A stretch of 27,024 nt of DNA from N074bin45 sp039587475 (GTDB lineage: Bacteria > Gemmatimonadota > Gemmatimonadetes > Gemmatimonadales > GWC2-71-9), in contig JBDHIK010000027.1 of the NCBI GenBank assembly GCA_039587475.1, positions 1-27,024 of the forward strand, in the 5' to 3' direction. The notes beneath the pieces are model-generated. The model did not search any database. It was given only the letters and a program-made list of their open reading frames with translations, and was not told the origin of the DNA. Of the stretch, positions 1-7,775 are shown in pieces; within the stretch, counting starts at the first letter, position 1; each line of letters opens with the position of its first letter. The translations under genes and the position numbers were made by a program.

Positions 1-453
1 GAACGGGTTGTAGCCGACCACGAAGAAGCAGCCCAACAGGATGCCGGCGAACAAACTCGACACCACTTCGCGAAAGATCAGGGCCAGCGCGATGGCGATC
101 AGCGGGGGGAGAATGCTGACCCACCCCGGAACGACAGGGCCTGTCACCGTCGTCGTTCCGTCTGCCGCCGAGATGGTGAGCGGCAGTTCGCTCCTCTCGC
201 GAACGATGACACTGTCGAACGACAGCGATTCGAGGGGCAGCAACAGACCCCGTCCCAACTCGGTCCCGGTGGCCGAGCGCAGGGTGACCGGCACCGTGTC
301 CAGTGACCGTGGGGCGGTCACATTCACGGTGAACGGGATGCCCGTCAGGAACACCGGCGGCGCCTCGACCTCGAGGTCCTGGGCCGAGGCCTGGCTGGCG
401 GACAGGAACGTCGCAAGCAGGGTTACGCGGAGCAAGGTGGTCCCGACGGTCAC
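1..453 (-). CDS. NhaC-family Na+/H+ antiporter, N-terminal part (runs off the left edge)
   Basis: Only about 151 residues are present. From a GTG at 453 the product begins with a convincing signal peptide (hydrophobic stretch, then cleavage near SQASAQ), followed by an extracytoplasmic beta-rich segment of roughly 80 residues (PPVFLTGIPFTV region). It then enters the membrane with GWVSILPPLIAIALAL and FREVVSSLFAGILLG, which I recognise as the first helices of the NhaC antiporter family. Versions with a signal peptide and an Ig-like N-terminal domain are, as far as I recall, known in Bacteroidota and relatives. The gene would exchange Na+ for H+ across the inner membrane. It follows a Na+ symporter and kinase on the same strand, so it may restore the Na+ gradient spent on uptake. 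The upstream kinase frame is continuous with it, so the start is uncertain; see the kinase entry. Confidence 0.7.
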   Translation of the reverse strand, partial: MTVGTTLLRVTLLATFLSASQASAQDLEVEAPPVFLTGIPFTVNVTAPRSLDTVPVTLRSATGTELGRGLLLPLESLSFDSVIVRERSELPLTISAADGTTTVTGPVVPGWVSILPPLIAIALALIFREVVSSLFAGILLGCFFVVGYNPF

Positions 454-1344
454 GAGCAGGTCCTTGGTAGAGTTGCCCAGCGCAGGATCGACGGTACCGT
501 CGTACAGCCTCAGGCTTGCTACGGCTTCCAGGCTTGCCGAGACGGCTTGCCGCAATGGAGACCCGGCAAGCAGCACCCCACCGGTCAGGGCCACCGCCAG
601 TGGCTCACCGGTCGCGCGGCCAGCCAGGACCACGGCCAGCGCCGCCAGGTCCTCCGCTGCTCCGGCGATGATGGCGGCGGCCGTTCCATCGCCGGCCTCC
701 GCGGCGTCCTGGACGACCTGCGCCAGCCCGGCGACCTCACCGGGCCCGGCGGCAGTCGCCCAGCGAACCAGGCGTGACAGCGAAGAGCAGCGCGCGGCGT
801 CGAGGATCGCCTTGGTCAGGGCCGTTTCAGCGATCAGCCCGTCAGCCGCCTTGGAGACCGCGCCCAGTGCCGCACGCCCGATGGCGTACCCGCTCCCGGC
901 GTCACCCATCTGCCAGCCGTGCCCCCCGGCGCGGTGGATGGTGCCGTCAGCGTCCCTCATCAAGGCAACCGATCCAGTACCGGCGGCCAGCAGGATCCCC
1001 GGCCCCTCACCGTGAGCCGCCACAAGAGCGATTTCACCGTCAGTCGTGACCCGAACGGATCTGGCCATTTCTTCGGCCCGGAGCGCTCGCGCCAGTTCGT
1101 CGCGCTCTTCCTTCCGGCCTGCTCCAGCGGCGCCGACGACGATCAGGTCGGCGCTCACATGGCCGGCTTGCGCCAACACCCGGCGGACCAGGTCGGCGAT
1201 GGTCGTCGCCGAGCGCAGGACCCGACCCGGTTGTACGGCGGCACCCGGTCCGGCCTGTCTTCCCAACAGTGGCGTGTCCACACCTTCGGCGGCGACCGCG
1301 ACCGTCTTGGTGCCGCCCACGTCGACACCTACCAGCACGTTCAT
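450..1344 (-). CDS. BadF/BadG-type N-acetylhexosamine kinase (NagK-like), no stop codon in its own frame
   Basis: ATP-dependent sugar kinase of the BadF/BadG/BcrA ASKHA fold, probably phosphorylating GlcNAc or MurNAc in the cytoplasm. Visible motifs are the phosphate-1 loop DVGGTKT (residues 8-14), GAAGAGR (71-77), TDGEIAL with the likely catalytic Asp102, AAGTGSVALM (120-129), GDAGSGYAIG (147-156) and the adenosine loop TGGVL (254-258). The ATG at 1344 overlaps the TGA of the upstream symporter (ATGA). The kinase fold should end soon after DPALG (residues 286-290), but no stop occurs and the frame continues into the antiporter. In the next frame a TGA at 452-450 overlaps the antiporter GTG as GTGA, and a one-base shift in the GGG near 476-478 would give DPALGATLPRTCS and that stop. 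I therefore suspect a one-base deletion (real or assembly). A true fusion is less likely, because the antiporter's signal peptide would then be internal. Confidence 0.8.
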
Positions 1345-2804
1345 GCCGACCTCCGTGGCAGGAAACTGACGACCACGCCGGTTAGGACCGTGAGCGCCGT
1401 GCCCAGGGGGACGTACCAGGGCCAGGCCAGGGATCCAACCGTGGCCAGCCAGGAATCGGGGGTGGCGAACCGATCGGCGAACACCACGACCAGCATGACC
1501 AGGACCGACAGGACCACCGCGGCAAGCACGTCTCGGCTCTGGGCCCGGGGCCAGCGGCCCGCCAACAGGTAGGTCCCCAGGAGTCCTCCATAGGTGATGG
1601 ATGCTATCGACAGTGCCAGTACCACGACCGGCGTGTCCAGGGCCGCCGCGGCATGAAATGCCAGTGCTCCTCCGATGAGGGCCACGGCCCACCCGGTAGA
1701 AAACCAGCGGCCGACACGCAGCAACTGCTCGGGTGTGGCGCCGCGCCGATAGGTGGCGAACCAATCGAGGGTGATGGACGAGGCCAAGGCGTTGATCGAG
1801 GAGCTGAGTGTGCTCATGGCTGCGGCCAGGATACCCGCCACCAGCAATCCGGCGATGCCGGCGGGCAGGTAGTCGATGATGAACCGGGCGAAGATCTCGT
1901 CGCTGGGCCGGTCGGCAGGGGCCAGTCCCGCGGCCCAGATGGCCGAGCCGACCATCAGGAAGAGGAAGAACTGCAGGAACACCAGGAGGCCCGACCCGAC
2001 CAGGGCGATTCTCGCCTGTCGCAACGTTCCCGTGGCCAGGAGCCGCTGGACGATGAGTTGATCGGTCCCGTGGGAGGCCGCCGAAAGAAGAGCGCCGCCG
2101 ACCAGCCCGCCTAGCAGGGTGTAGGTCGTCGTCAGGTCGACGCGGAGATCCAGGAACCGCAGCTTGCCCGCCGCAGAGGCCATCTCGAGCGCCTGGCCGG
2201 CGCCGCCGGCCAGGTTCCAGGCGATGGCGAGCGCCACGATCCCGCCGAGGACGTAGAGCGTCAACTGGATGACGTCGGCCCACACAACGGCCTTGAGTCC
2301 TCCTGCGAGTGTGTAGATCAGTGTCGCCACGCCCATCACCACGATGGCCGTGGGGATGTGCCACCCGGTCACCAGGGCCAGCGGGATGGCTCCGGCGAAG
2401 ACCCTGACGCCGTCGGCCAGGAATCGCGTCACCAGAAAGACCGTGGATACCAGGCGCCGGGTGGTGACGCCGAAGCGCGCTTCCAGGCGGCCGTAGGCCG
2501 TCAGTTGCTCGCCCTGGAAGTATCCCGGCAGGAGCCACCACGCAACGGCCAGCCGCCCCACGACGTAGCCCAGCGCGATCTGGAGAAAGGTCAGGTCGGC
2601 GCGGGCTCCGATACCCGGGATCGAAATGACCGTGAGCGCCGAGGTCTCCGTGGCCACGACCGAGAGCAGGATGGCCCAGGCCGGCAGGTGGCGGGCGCCC
2701 AGGAAATAGTCCGAGGCGGTCCGCTGGCGACGTGACAGCCAGAGCCCGGCCCCCACGGTCAGGGCCAGATAAATGACGATGACGACCAGATCCGGTGTGC
2801 TCAC
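1341..2804 (-). CDS. Sodium:solute symporter (SSS family), probable Na+/sugar symporter
   Basis: A 487-residue protein of about 13 membrane helices that would import a solute with Na+. Family marks include TETSALTVISIPG in the first core helices, IYTLAGGLKAVVWADVIQ (the SSS signature), GTDQLIVQRLLA, and MSTLSSSINALASS, which carries the serine/threonine residues of the Na2 site. The length is normal for the family. The start is a GTG with only a weak GGGA 6 nt upstream. It shares an ATGA overlap with the following sugar kinase, so the imported solute is probably the kinase substrate. The nearby NagZ, NamZ and AmiE-type genes make GlcNAc, MurNAc or anhydro-MurNAc plausible, but the sequence alone does not fix the substrate. 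Confidence 0.88.
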   Translation of the reverse strand: MSTPDLVVIVIYLALTVGAGLWLSRRQRTASDYFLGARHLPAWAILLSVVATETSALTVISIPGIGARADLTFLQIALGYVVGRLAVAWWLLPGYFQGEQLTAYGRLEARFGVTTRRLVSTVFLVTRFLADGVRVFAGAIPLALVTGWHIPTAIVVMGVATLIYTLAGGLKAVVWADVIQLTLYVLGGIVALAIAWNLAGGAGQALEMASAAGKLRFLDLRVDLTTTYTLLGGLVGGALLSAASHGTDQLIVQRLLATGTLRQARIALVGSGLLVFLQFFLFLMVGSAIWAAGLAPADRPSDEIFARFIIDYLPAGIAGLLVAGILAAAMSTLSSSINALASSITLDWFATYRRGATPEQLLRVGRWFSTGWAVALIGGALAFHAAAALDTPVVVLALSIASITYGGLLGTYLLAGRWPRAQSRDVLAAVVLSVLVMLVVVFADRFATPDSWLATVGSLAWPWYVPLGTALTVLTGVVVSFLPRRSA

Positions 2805-2851
2805 GTACGATCCCGCTGCCGGAGGGGGGAGGGGGACGGTGGCAGGCGCCT

Positions 2852-2886
2852 AGCAAAAGAGCCCACGCGCGTGAGGCGTGTGGGCC
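2852..2886 (-). terminator. Rho-independent terminator after the erpA-like gene
   Basis: On the minus strand a 10-bp stem (one A/C mismatch) at 2885-2876 and 2870-2861 encloses a 5-nt loop and is followed by TCTTTT at 2860-2855. It begins 22 bases past the erpA stop codon and lies upstream of the symporter, so the symporter-kinase-antiporter genes likely have their own promoter. Confidence 0.7.
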
Positions 2887-2907
2887 CTGAGCTGCGGGAA
2901 GAAGGCG

Positions 2908-3276
2908 TCAGGCGGTGAAGCTGCTGCCGCAGCCACACCCGCCCGTGGCATTCGGGTTGTTGAAGGTGAATCCGGACCCCTGCATCGAGGAGACGTAGTC
3001 CACCGTCACTCCAACGAGATACTGGGCGCTGAACCCGTCCACGAACAGCCGGACGTCGTTCACTTCCACGACCATGTCGTCTTCGAGGGCCTGCTCTTCG
3101 ATGTTCAGACTGTATTTGAATCCCGAGCACCCGCCGGGAAGCACGCTGACTCTGAGGCCGGCGGTCTCGGGTGAGACCTCCTCGCTGGCCATGAATTTGT
3201 GAACCTCTTCCGCCGCCCGCTCGGTCACGTGGACTTGGAAGCCCTGGGTGGTGGACTCCGCTTCCGTTGCACTCAT
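2908..3276 (-). CDS. erpA: ErpA/IscA-type iron-sulfur cluster carrier (HesB family)
   Basis: A 122-residue A-type carrier that delivers Fe-S clusters to apo-proteins in the cytoplasm. The three conserved cysteines are present: Cys50 in LPGGCSG, and Cys114 and Cys116 in the C-terminal GGCGCGSSF. SSMQGSGFTFNNPNA is typical of ErpA-like members. A longer reading from an ATG at 3303 is possible, but AAGGAG (3282-3287) sits 5 nt before the ATG at 3276, so I take 3276. No isc or suf genes adjoin it; it stands alone with its own terminator. IscA versus ErpA cannot be settled from the sequence. Confidence 0.9.
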   Translation of the reverse strand: MSATEAESTTQGFQVHVTERAAEEVHKFMASEEVSPETAGLRVSVLPGGCSGFKYSLNIEEQALEDDMVVEVNDVRLFVDGFSAQYLVGVTVDYVSSMQGSGFTFNNPNATGGCGCGSSFTA

Positions 3277-3281
3277 CTCGT

Positions 3282-3287
3282 CTCCTT
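3282..3287 (-). promoter_or_regulatory. Ribosome binding site of the erpA-like gene
   Basis: AAGGAG on the minus strand, 5 nt before the ATG at 3276. It decides the start against the in-frame ATG at 3303, which has no such site. Confidence 0.7.
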
Positions 3288-3303
3288 CAAGCGCCGTATC
3301 CAT

Positions 3304-3645
3304 TTAGTAGTCAACCGGTTGCGCCGCGGGCCCATGGCGCGGGACCCGTTCCGCAAGCTAACGAGTCTCTCGCTGGAGTGTCAACGAGTTTCAGGGCCCC
3401 GTGCGATGGGCAAAACGCCAAGGTTCTGGGCCGAACACGACTGCCGGTGCCTCGGTGTATGTGCAAATAGCTGCACTGAAGCTGTAGCAGGTGCAATAGA
3501 TGTGTACGATCATGTTGGTCTTGTTGTGGATAACTGGTTGTCGATTAACCGGTTGAGTGTTTGGCGCGACTGTTGCCGTAGTGGTCGGCAGATAAGCGGG
3601 TCCACTAGGGCCTCAGCACCCAATCACTCGAGCCGGACTGTCGCC
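3304..3645. other. Divergent intergenic region with repeats and an AT-richer core
   Basis: About 340 bases between the divergent erpA-like gene and the pseudopilin operon, with no credible gene. The palindrome AACCGGTT occurs twice (3313-3320 and 3547-3554), and a near copy AACTGGTT (3532-3539) lies 15 bp before the second. A dyad GTGCA-N6-TGCAC lies at 3461-3476. TGTGGATAA (3525-3533) matches the DnaA-box consensus on the minus strand. The stretch from about 3455 to 3560 is clearly more AT-rich than its surroundings. Promoters for both flanking genes should be here, but I could not identify -35/-10 pairs with confidence. Confidence 0.5.
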
Positions 3646-4086
3646 GTGGCAAGAAACAGAGGATTCACACTGATCGAGATGATGATGGTGTTCGTCATCG
3701 TGGGGGCCCTCGCGGTATTCGGCTTCCCCAAGATGCTGTCGACCACCGCCAAGGGCGAGGTACGGGGAGCCAGGACCAAGGTCGTGGCCCTGTTCAACCG
3801 GGCCCGGGCCCACGCCATCGAGCGCAACCGGCACGTGACCATGCGGATCACCTCGACCCTGGTGGTCGTCACCGAGTCGGTGCCGGGCGGCGGGGTCGAT
3901 ACCCTCCACATCGAAGACTTTGCTCCGGCCGGGGTCGGCCTCACGACCAACGCCGCCACCATCCAGGTCGATCCCCGCGGGGTCGCGACCAGCCTCGGTG
4001 GGACCACCGCCACCATCGCCATGTCCAAGGGCAGCTATGCGGACAGCGTGCTGATTTCCGGGTTTGGGAGGGTCTTGAACCAATGA
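3646..4086 (+). CDS. gspH: GspH/FimT-type minor pseudopilin
   Basis: A 146-residue prepilin-like protein starting at a GTG. It has a short positive leader (MARNRG), the prepilin peptidase site G/FTLIE with the conserved Glu at +5, one hydrophobic helix (VFVIVGALAVFGFPKML), and a beta-rich C-terminal part ending in SGFGRVLNQ, as in GspH/FimT proteins. It would be cleaved and N-methylated at the inner membrane and join the tip-priming complex of a type IV pilus or type II secretion pseudopilus. The frame stays open upstream but that part is not pilin-like. The stop overlaps the next ATG (ATGA), so it heads a coupled operon. Confidence 0.85.
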   Translation: MARNRGFTLIEMMMVFVIVGALAVFGFPKMLSTTAKGEVRGARTKVVALFNRARAHAIERNRHVTMRITSTLVVVTESVPGGGVDTLHIEDFAPAGVGLTTNAATIQVDPRGVATSLGGTTATIAMSKGSYADSVLISGFGRVLNQ

Positions 4087-4448
4087 CCAACAAGACATCC
4101 GGCTTCACCATGATCGAAGTCATGGTGGCCATCGTGATTTTGTCCATCGGCCTCCTCGCCCTCGGTGGCGCGACCGCCAACGTGTCCAAGATGGCCGGCT
4201 ACGGCAAATGGGCCACGGCCGCCTCCCAGGTGGCCACCCGACGGCTGGAGACCATCCGTCAGGTCGCCAACTCGACGACCCCGGCCTGCACGTCCCTGGC
4301 CAGTGGCGGCCCGGTCGTCACCAGCGGCGTCACCGAGCAGTGGCGGGTGTCCGGGAGCGGCGGGACGCGAGCCGTGGTCCTGGTCGTGACCTACCCCCGG
4401 GCCCAGACGACCGTATCCGACACCATCGTTACCCTGGTGAGGTGCTGA
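4083..4448 (+). CDS. pilV: PilV/GspI-type minor pseudopilin
   Basis: A 121-residue prepilin-like protein. The leader MTNKTSG is followed by FTMIE (Glu +5 present) and a hydrophobic helix (MVAIVILSIGLLALGG), which is the N-terminal methylation motif of PilV/GspI proteins. Two cysteines, in TPACTS and at the extreme C terminus (LVRC), could form a disulfide. It overlaps the gene before by 4 nt and is followed 3 nt later by the next pseudopilin. Small size and position second in the operon fit GspI/PilV; the sequence outside the helix is too divergent to separate the two. Confidence 0.82.
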   Translation: MTNKTSGFTMIEVMVAIVILSIGLLALGGATANVSKMAGYGKWATAASQVATRRLETIRQVANSTTPACTSLASGGPVVTSGVTEQWRVSGSGGTRAVVLVVTYPRAQTTVSDTIVTLVRC

Positions 4449-4451
4449 ACC

Positions 4452-5306
4452 ATGACCAATCGCCGCGGCTTCACCCTCATCGAGCTGATGATCGCCATGA
4501 TCGTCCTGGCCATTACCGCCGGTGCGGTCACGCGCTTCCTGGCCAACAGTACGCGCGTCTCCCGTGCCCAGGTGGAGCAGATCACCATGCAGTCCAACCT
4601 TCGGACCGGTTCGCTGGTGGTCCCGTCGGAGTTGCGGGAACTGTCGACCGACGGCGCGGCCTCGGACATCCAGGCCATGTCGGCGTCCAGCATCACCTTT
4701 CGCGCCATGCGCGGCGTGGGCTTCACCTGCGACGTGACGACCACCCGGATCAAGGTGCTCAATACGCCCGACGTCCCGTTCTACGGCTCGCGAGATCCCG
4801 TGAACGGCCGGGACCGGCTGTTTCTCTTCGTCGAGAACAATCCCAACCACCCGACCGACGACCAGTGGCTGGCCCTGACGCCGACTGCCATCGACGTGAC
4901 CAACAACTGCAGCGGCCGGAACGCCATCATGTTCACCGTGAACGACTTCTCCGCCAGCCTCACCAACGGCATCGGCGACGTGGCGCTCGGCGGGCCGGTC
5001 CGGACCTTCGAGGTCATGGAGCTGGGCAACGTATCCAGCGGTGGCTACACCTGGCTGGGCGCCCGTTCGGTGAGCGGGGGCCAAGCCGCCCTGCTGCCCG
5101 TCCTGGGCCCGCTCGAGACCAACGGCTTCGGCCTGGAGTTCTTCGACGTCGCCGGGTCGGTGACCGGCACCCCGGCCGACGTCCGGCAGATCCGCATCAC
5201 GCTTCGCGGCCTCACCGAAGACGCCGTGAGCCGCTCGATGGGCGACGACTACGCTGTCCTCCGGGACACCTTGATTACGACCGTCACGCTGCGGAACGGC
5301 AGCTGA
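4452..5306 (+). CDS. pilW: PilW/GspJ-type minor pseudopilin
   Basis: A 284-residue prepilin-like protein with leader MTNRRG, cleavage site before FTLIE (Glu +5 present) and helix LMIAMIVLAITAGAVTRFL. The long globular part (residues about 40-284) is rich in Thr, Asn and Gly and contains two cysteines (GFTCDV and NNCSGR). This size and position third in the operon match PilW/GspJ, which sits below the tip of the pilus-priming complex. Starts 3 nt after the previous stop, so co-transcription is near certain. Confidence 0.82.
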   Translation: MTNRRGFTLIELMIAMIVLAITAGAVTRFLANSTRVSRAQVEQITMQSNLRTGSLVVPSELRELSTDGAASDIQAMSASSITFRAMRGVGFTCDVTTTRIKVLNTPDVPFYGSRDPVNGRDRLFLFVENNPNHPTDDQWLALTPTAIDVTNNCSGRNAIMFTVNDFSASLTNGIGDVALGGPVRTFEVMELGNVSSGGYTWLGARSVSGGQAALLPVLGPLETNGFGLEFFDVAGSVTGTPADVRQIRITLRGLTEDAVSRSMGDDYAVLRDTLITTVTLRNGS

Positions 5307-5324
5307 ACGAGAATGGAGAACATC

Positions 5325-6476
5325 ATGAGGACACCTGACCTTCAGAGCGAACGGGGCCTGGCCCTGGCGCTGGCCGTGTTTGCCATGGTCGTCATCGGCG
5401 GCATCGTCGGCGCCACGTTCTACGTGGGCCACCTGGAACAGCAGACCGGGCGCAACACGCTGAACGCCACCCAGGCGTTCGAGGCCTCCGAGGCCGGGTT
5501 GGCCTCGGTGGTCGACAACTGGGACCGGCCGACCTACAACAACATGGCCATCGGTGACACCCTCACCCTGTCGACGGTGAGCATGGCCGGGAACGTGTCC
5601 TACACCGGCGCCATCACCCGGCTCAACGACAACATCTTTCTGGTCCGGTCCACCGGGCGGCGCACCGACGCCGGAGGCTCCATCATGGCGGAACGCGAGG
5701 TGGCCTCGCTGACCCGGTTGCTGGTGCCGGACATCGACATGAACGCGGCCCTCACCCTCAACGACCGCCTCACCATCGGCGGATCGTCTGAGGTGAGCGG
5801 CCGGGACTCGATTCCGCCGGGCTGGGGTGGCTGCACCGCCGGTCCCACGGTGCCGGGCATTCGTTCCTCCACCAACAACGTGGTGACCCAGGGCGCCAAC
5901 TGTGCCTCGCTGAACTGCGTCGACGGCAACCCCGAGTTCGTGGGCAACGACACCACCATCACCAATTCGACATTCACCGACTTCAACGGCATCACGTTCG
6001 CCGACATGGCCGGCATGGCCGACTGGACCGTGTCGGGCACCATCACCGGCGTGGCCCCGTCCCTGAACGGCGTCCTGTGCAACACCGGCGACCCGCTCAA
6101 CTGGGGTGAGCCCTACGCCGCGACCGGCTTCGGCGCCTGCTTCGACCACTTCCCCATCATCTATGCCCCCGGCAATCTGCGGCTGTCGGGTGGGCGGGCC
6201 CAGGGCATTCTGCTGGTGGAGGGGGATCTGGAGTTGTCGGGTGGGGTGGAGTTCTTCGGGCCGGTCATCGTCCAGGGGAGCGTGTCCAGTACCGGGACGG
6301 CGGGGCACATCTACGGGGGTCTCATGGCCAACCAGGTCAACTTCGACCCCACCACGATCACCGGTAACTCAGTGCTCCAGTTCTCCAGCTGTGCCATCGA
6401 TCGGGCCTTGAACGGTACGTCGGTCGTGCAACCCGTCACCGGCAGGGCCTGGGCCCAGATCTACGCCTCGGACTAG
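5325..6476 (+). CDS. pilX: PilX/GspK-type minor pseudopilin lacking Glu+5
   Basis: A 383-residue protein, the largest of the operon. The N-terminal region reads SERG then LALALAVFAMVVIGG, followed by EQQTGRN and TQAFEASEAGLASV, which is the PilX_N pattern. After the putative cleavage Gly11 the residue at +5 is Leu, not Glu; this is the known peculiarity of the tip subunit GspK. The C-terminal half has cysteines (GGCTAG, ANCASLNC, LCNTG, GACFDHF) and a repetitive beta segment (LRLSGGRAQGILLVEGDLEL) resembling beta-helix strands. I chose the ATG at 5325 because GGAG (5315-5318) lies 6 nt before it; the ATG at 5313 has no good site. No pilY1 or major pilin follows. Confidence 0.78.
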   Translation: MRTPDLQSERGLALALAVFAMVVIGGIVGATFYVGHLEQQTGRNTLNATQAFEASEAGLASVVDNWDRPTYNNMAIGDTLTLSTVSMAGNVSYTGAITRLNDNIFLVRSTGRRTDAGGSIMAEREVASLTRLLVPDIDMNAALTLNDRLTIGGSSEVSGRDSIPPGWGGCTAGPTVPGIRSSTNNVVTQGANCASLNCVDGNPEFVGNDTTITNSTFTDFNGITFADMAGMADWTVSGTITGVAPSLNGVLCNTGDPLNWGEPYAATGFGACFDHFPIIYAPGNLRLSGGRAQGILLVEGDLELSGGVEFFGPVIVQGSVSSTGTAGHIYGGLMANQVNFDPTTITGNSVLQFSSCAIDRALNGTSVVQPVTGRAWAQIYASD

Positions 6477-6503
6477 CCGGCCGTCCGGCAAGGAAGGCTC
6501 GCG

Positions 6504-7769
6504 CTACCGCGCCTCGACCACCGCGTCGGGGCGCGGTTTCGCATGGGGGTCCAGGGTCAGCACCACCCGATCGGCAACCCCGCGCCGGACCGGCCCGATC
6601 CGGCTGTCCTCCCGGGAGGGGTGCACCCTGTTGGTGAGGAGCACCACCACCAGCCGCCGCGCCGGATCGATCCACAATGACGTTCCGGTGAAGCCGGTGT
6701 GCCCGAAACTCCGCGCCGACATCAAACTCCCCGCCGTCGACAGCCCGGACGGGGTGTCCCACCCCAGCGCCCTGCTCGACTCCGCGACCACGTCCTGACG
6801 GGTGGCGAACGCCGGCACCACCGTGGGCGGAGGCACTGACCCAACGGGGCCGGCTCCACACCGCACGCCTTCGAGGCACACCGGAGCCGGTGTCTCCGGC
6901 ACGAAGGCTTCGAGCAACCATTCGCCGAACGTCAACAGGTCCGGGGCCGTACTGAACAGTCCGGCGTGGCCCGAAATCCCCTCGAGTCGGAAGGCGTTCT
7001 CGTCGTGGACCTCGCCCCGGACCACATAGCCGCGCCAGGGGTCGTCTTCGGTCGGCGCGATGCGAATGCGCCAGGCCGCTGGTGGCCTGAACGTGGTGGA
7101 GGTCATCCCCAACGGGCCGAACACCCTCCGTGCCAGCACGCTGTCCAGGCGCATATCCCAGACGTGCTGAACCGCCTCGGTCAGCAGGATGGCGCCGAGG
7201 TCCGAGTAGCGCATCACCGCCCCGGGGGTCGTGTCCAATGCGGTGCCATACACCAGCGCCAGCGCCGAGTCGCGCGTGGGCGCCTCCAGATAGAGGGGGC
7301 GCCAGGGTGGTAGGCCGGACGAGTGCGTCAGGAGATGCCGCACCGTGACGCTGTCCTTGCCGGGACCCTGGAACTGTGGCGCGTACCGCTGCACCGGGGC
7401 GTCCAGCTCCATCAGGCCCTCGTCCACGGCCAGCATGACCGCCGTCGTCAGGCCCACGACCTTGGTGAGTGACGCCAGGTCGTACACGGTGTTGCGATCG
7501 GGCCTGGTGGCATCGTCGATCCCCAGTCGCCCGGTGCCGTACGTCATGCGGGCGCCCCGGTAGCTCACCCCCAGGGCGGCGCCCGGGGCCGCCCCACCGG
7601 CCACTGCGGAATCGAGGAACCGGGCGGTGGCCGTCCAGTCGAGAGTCGCCAGTTCGCCGGTCGGAGGGACGGTTTCAGCCGGGCTCGGCATGGGTCCGCT
7701 CGGGGGTGGACTGTGCCCGCACGCAGCGACGGAGAGGACCATCGACAGCCCCAGCACCATTCGACGCAT
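6504..7769 (-). CDS. AmiE/YbbE-type serine hydrolase lipoprotein (beta-lactamase/DD-peptidase fold)
   Basis: A 421-residue secreted lipoprotein with lipobox VAAC (Cys17), then a Pro-rich linker. The active-site Ser100 and Lys103 lie in ASLTK, the second motif is Tyr188-Ser-Asp, and the third is His357-Thr-Gly, as in class-C-like serine hydrolases. The segment VHDENA...GHAGLFSTA (about 254-274) is typical of the YbbE group. In Bacillus subtilis YbbE (AmiE) is an N-acetylmuramoyl-L-alanine amidase that works after NagZ in muropeptide rescue. It starts 6 nt after the nagZ stop, the same pairing as in Bacillus, so amidase activity on MurNAc-peptides is the best guess; an esterase or beta-lactam-binding role cannot be excluded. 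The lipid anchor places it in the periplasm. Confidence 0.85.
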   Translation of the reverse strand: MRRMVLGLSMVLSVAACGHSPPPSGPMPSPAETVPPTGELATLDWTATARFLDSAVAGGAAPGAALGVSYRGARMTYGTGRLGIDDATRPDRNTVYDLASLTKVVGLTTAVMLAVDEGLMELDAPVQRYAPQFQGPGKDSVTVRHLLTHSSGLPPWRPLYLEAPTRDSALALVYGTALDTTPGAVMRYSDLGAILLTEAVQHVWDMRLDSVLARRVFGPLGMTSTTFRPPAAWRIRIAPTEDDPWRGYVVRGEVHDENAFRLEGISGHAGLFSTAPDLLTFGEWLLEAFVPETPAPVCLEGVRCGAGPVGSVPPPTVVPAFATRQDVVAESSRALGWDTPSGLSTAGSLMSARSFGHTGFTGTSLWIDPARRLVVVLLTNRVHPSREDSRIGPVRRGVADRVVLTLDPHAKPRPDAVVEAR

Positions 7770-7775
7770 GACGGT

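Noticed and set aside
41..1015. A 324-codon plus-strand open frame at the left edge
   Set aside because: Ser/Ala/Arg-rich antisense reading of the kinase and antiporter, which have clear family motifs on the minus strand.
3309..3314. TTGACT on the minus strand as the -35 box of erpA
   Set aside because: No acceptable -10 lies 16-18 bases downstream; it also overlaps one of the AACCGGTT palindromes.
3525..3533. DnaA-box match as evidence for a replication origin
   Set aside because: Only one perfect box is present, there is no cluster, and no dnaA, dnaN, gidA or parAB gene is nearby. It may be chance or a regulatory site.
4035..6308. A 757-codon open frame on the minus strand across the pseudopilin genes
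   Set aside because: Its composition is the Gly/His/Arg/Asp-rich pattern of an antisense frame in GC-rich DNA, with no fold-like or family motif. The plus-strand pseudopilins have clear prepilin sites and operon spacing.
6476..6489. GCCGG/CCGGC hairpin between pilX and the serine hydrolase as a terminator
   Set aside because: The stem is only 5 bp with no T-run on either strand.
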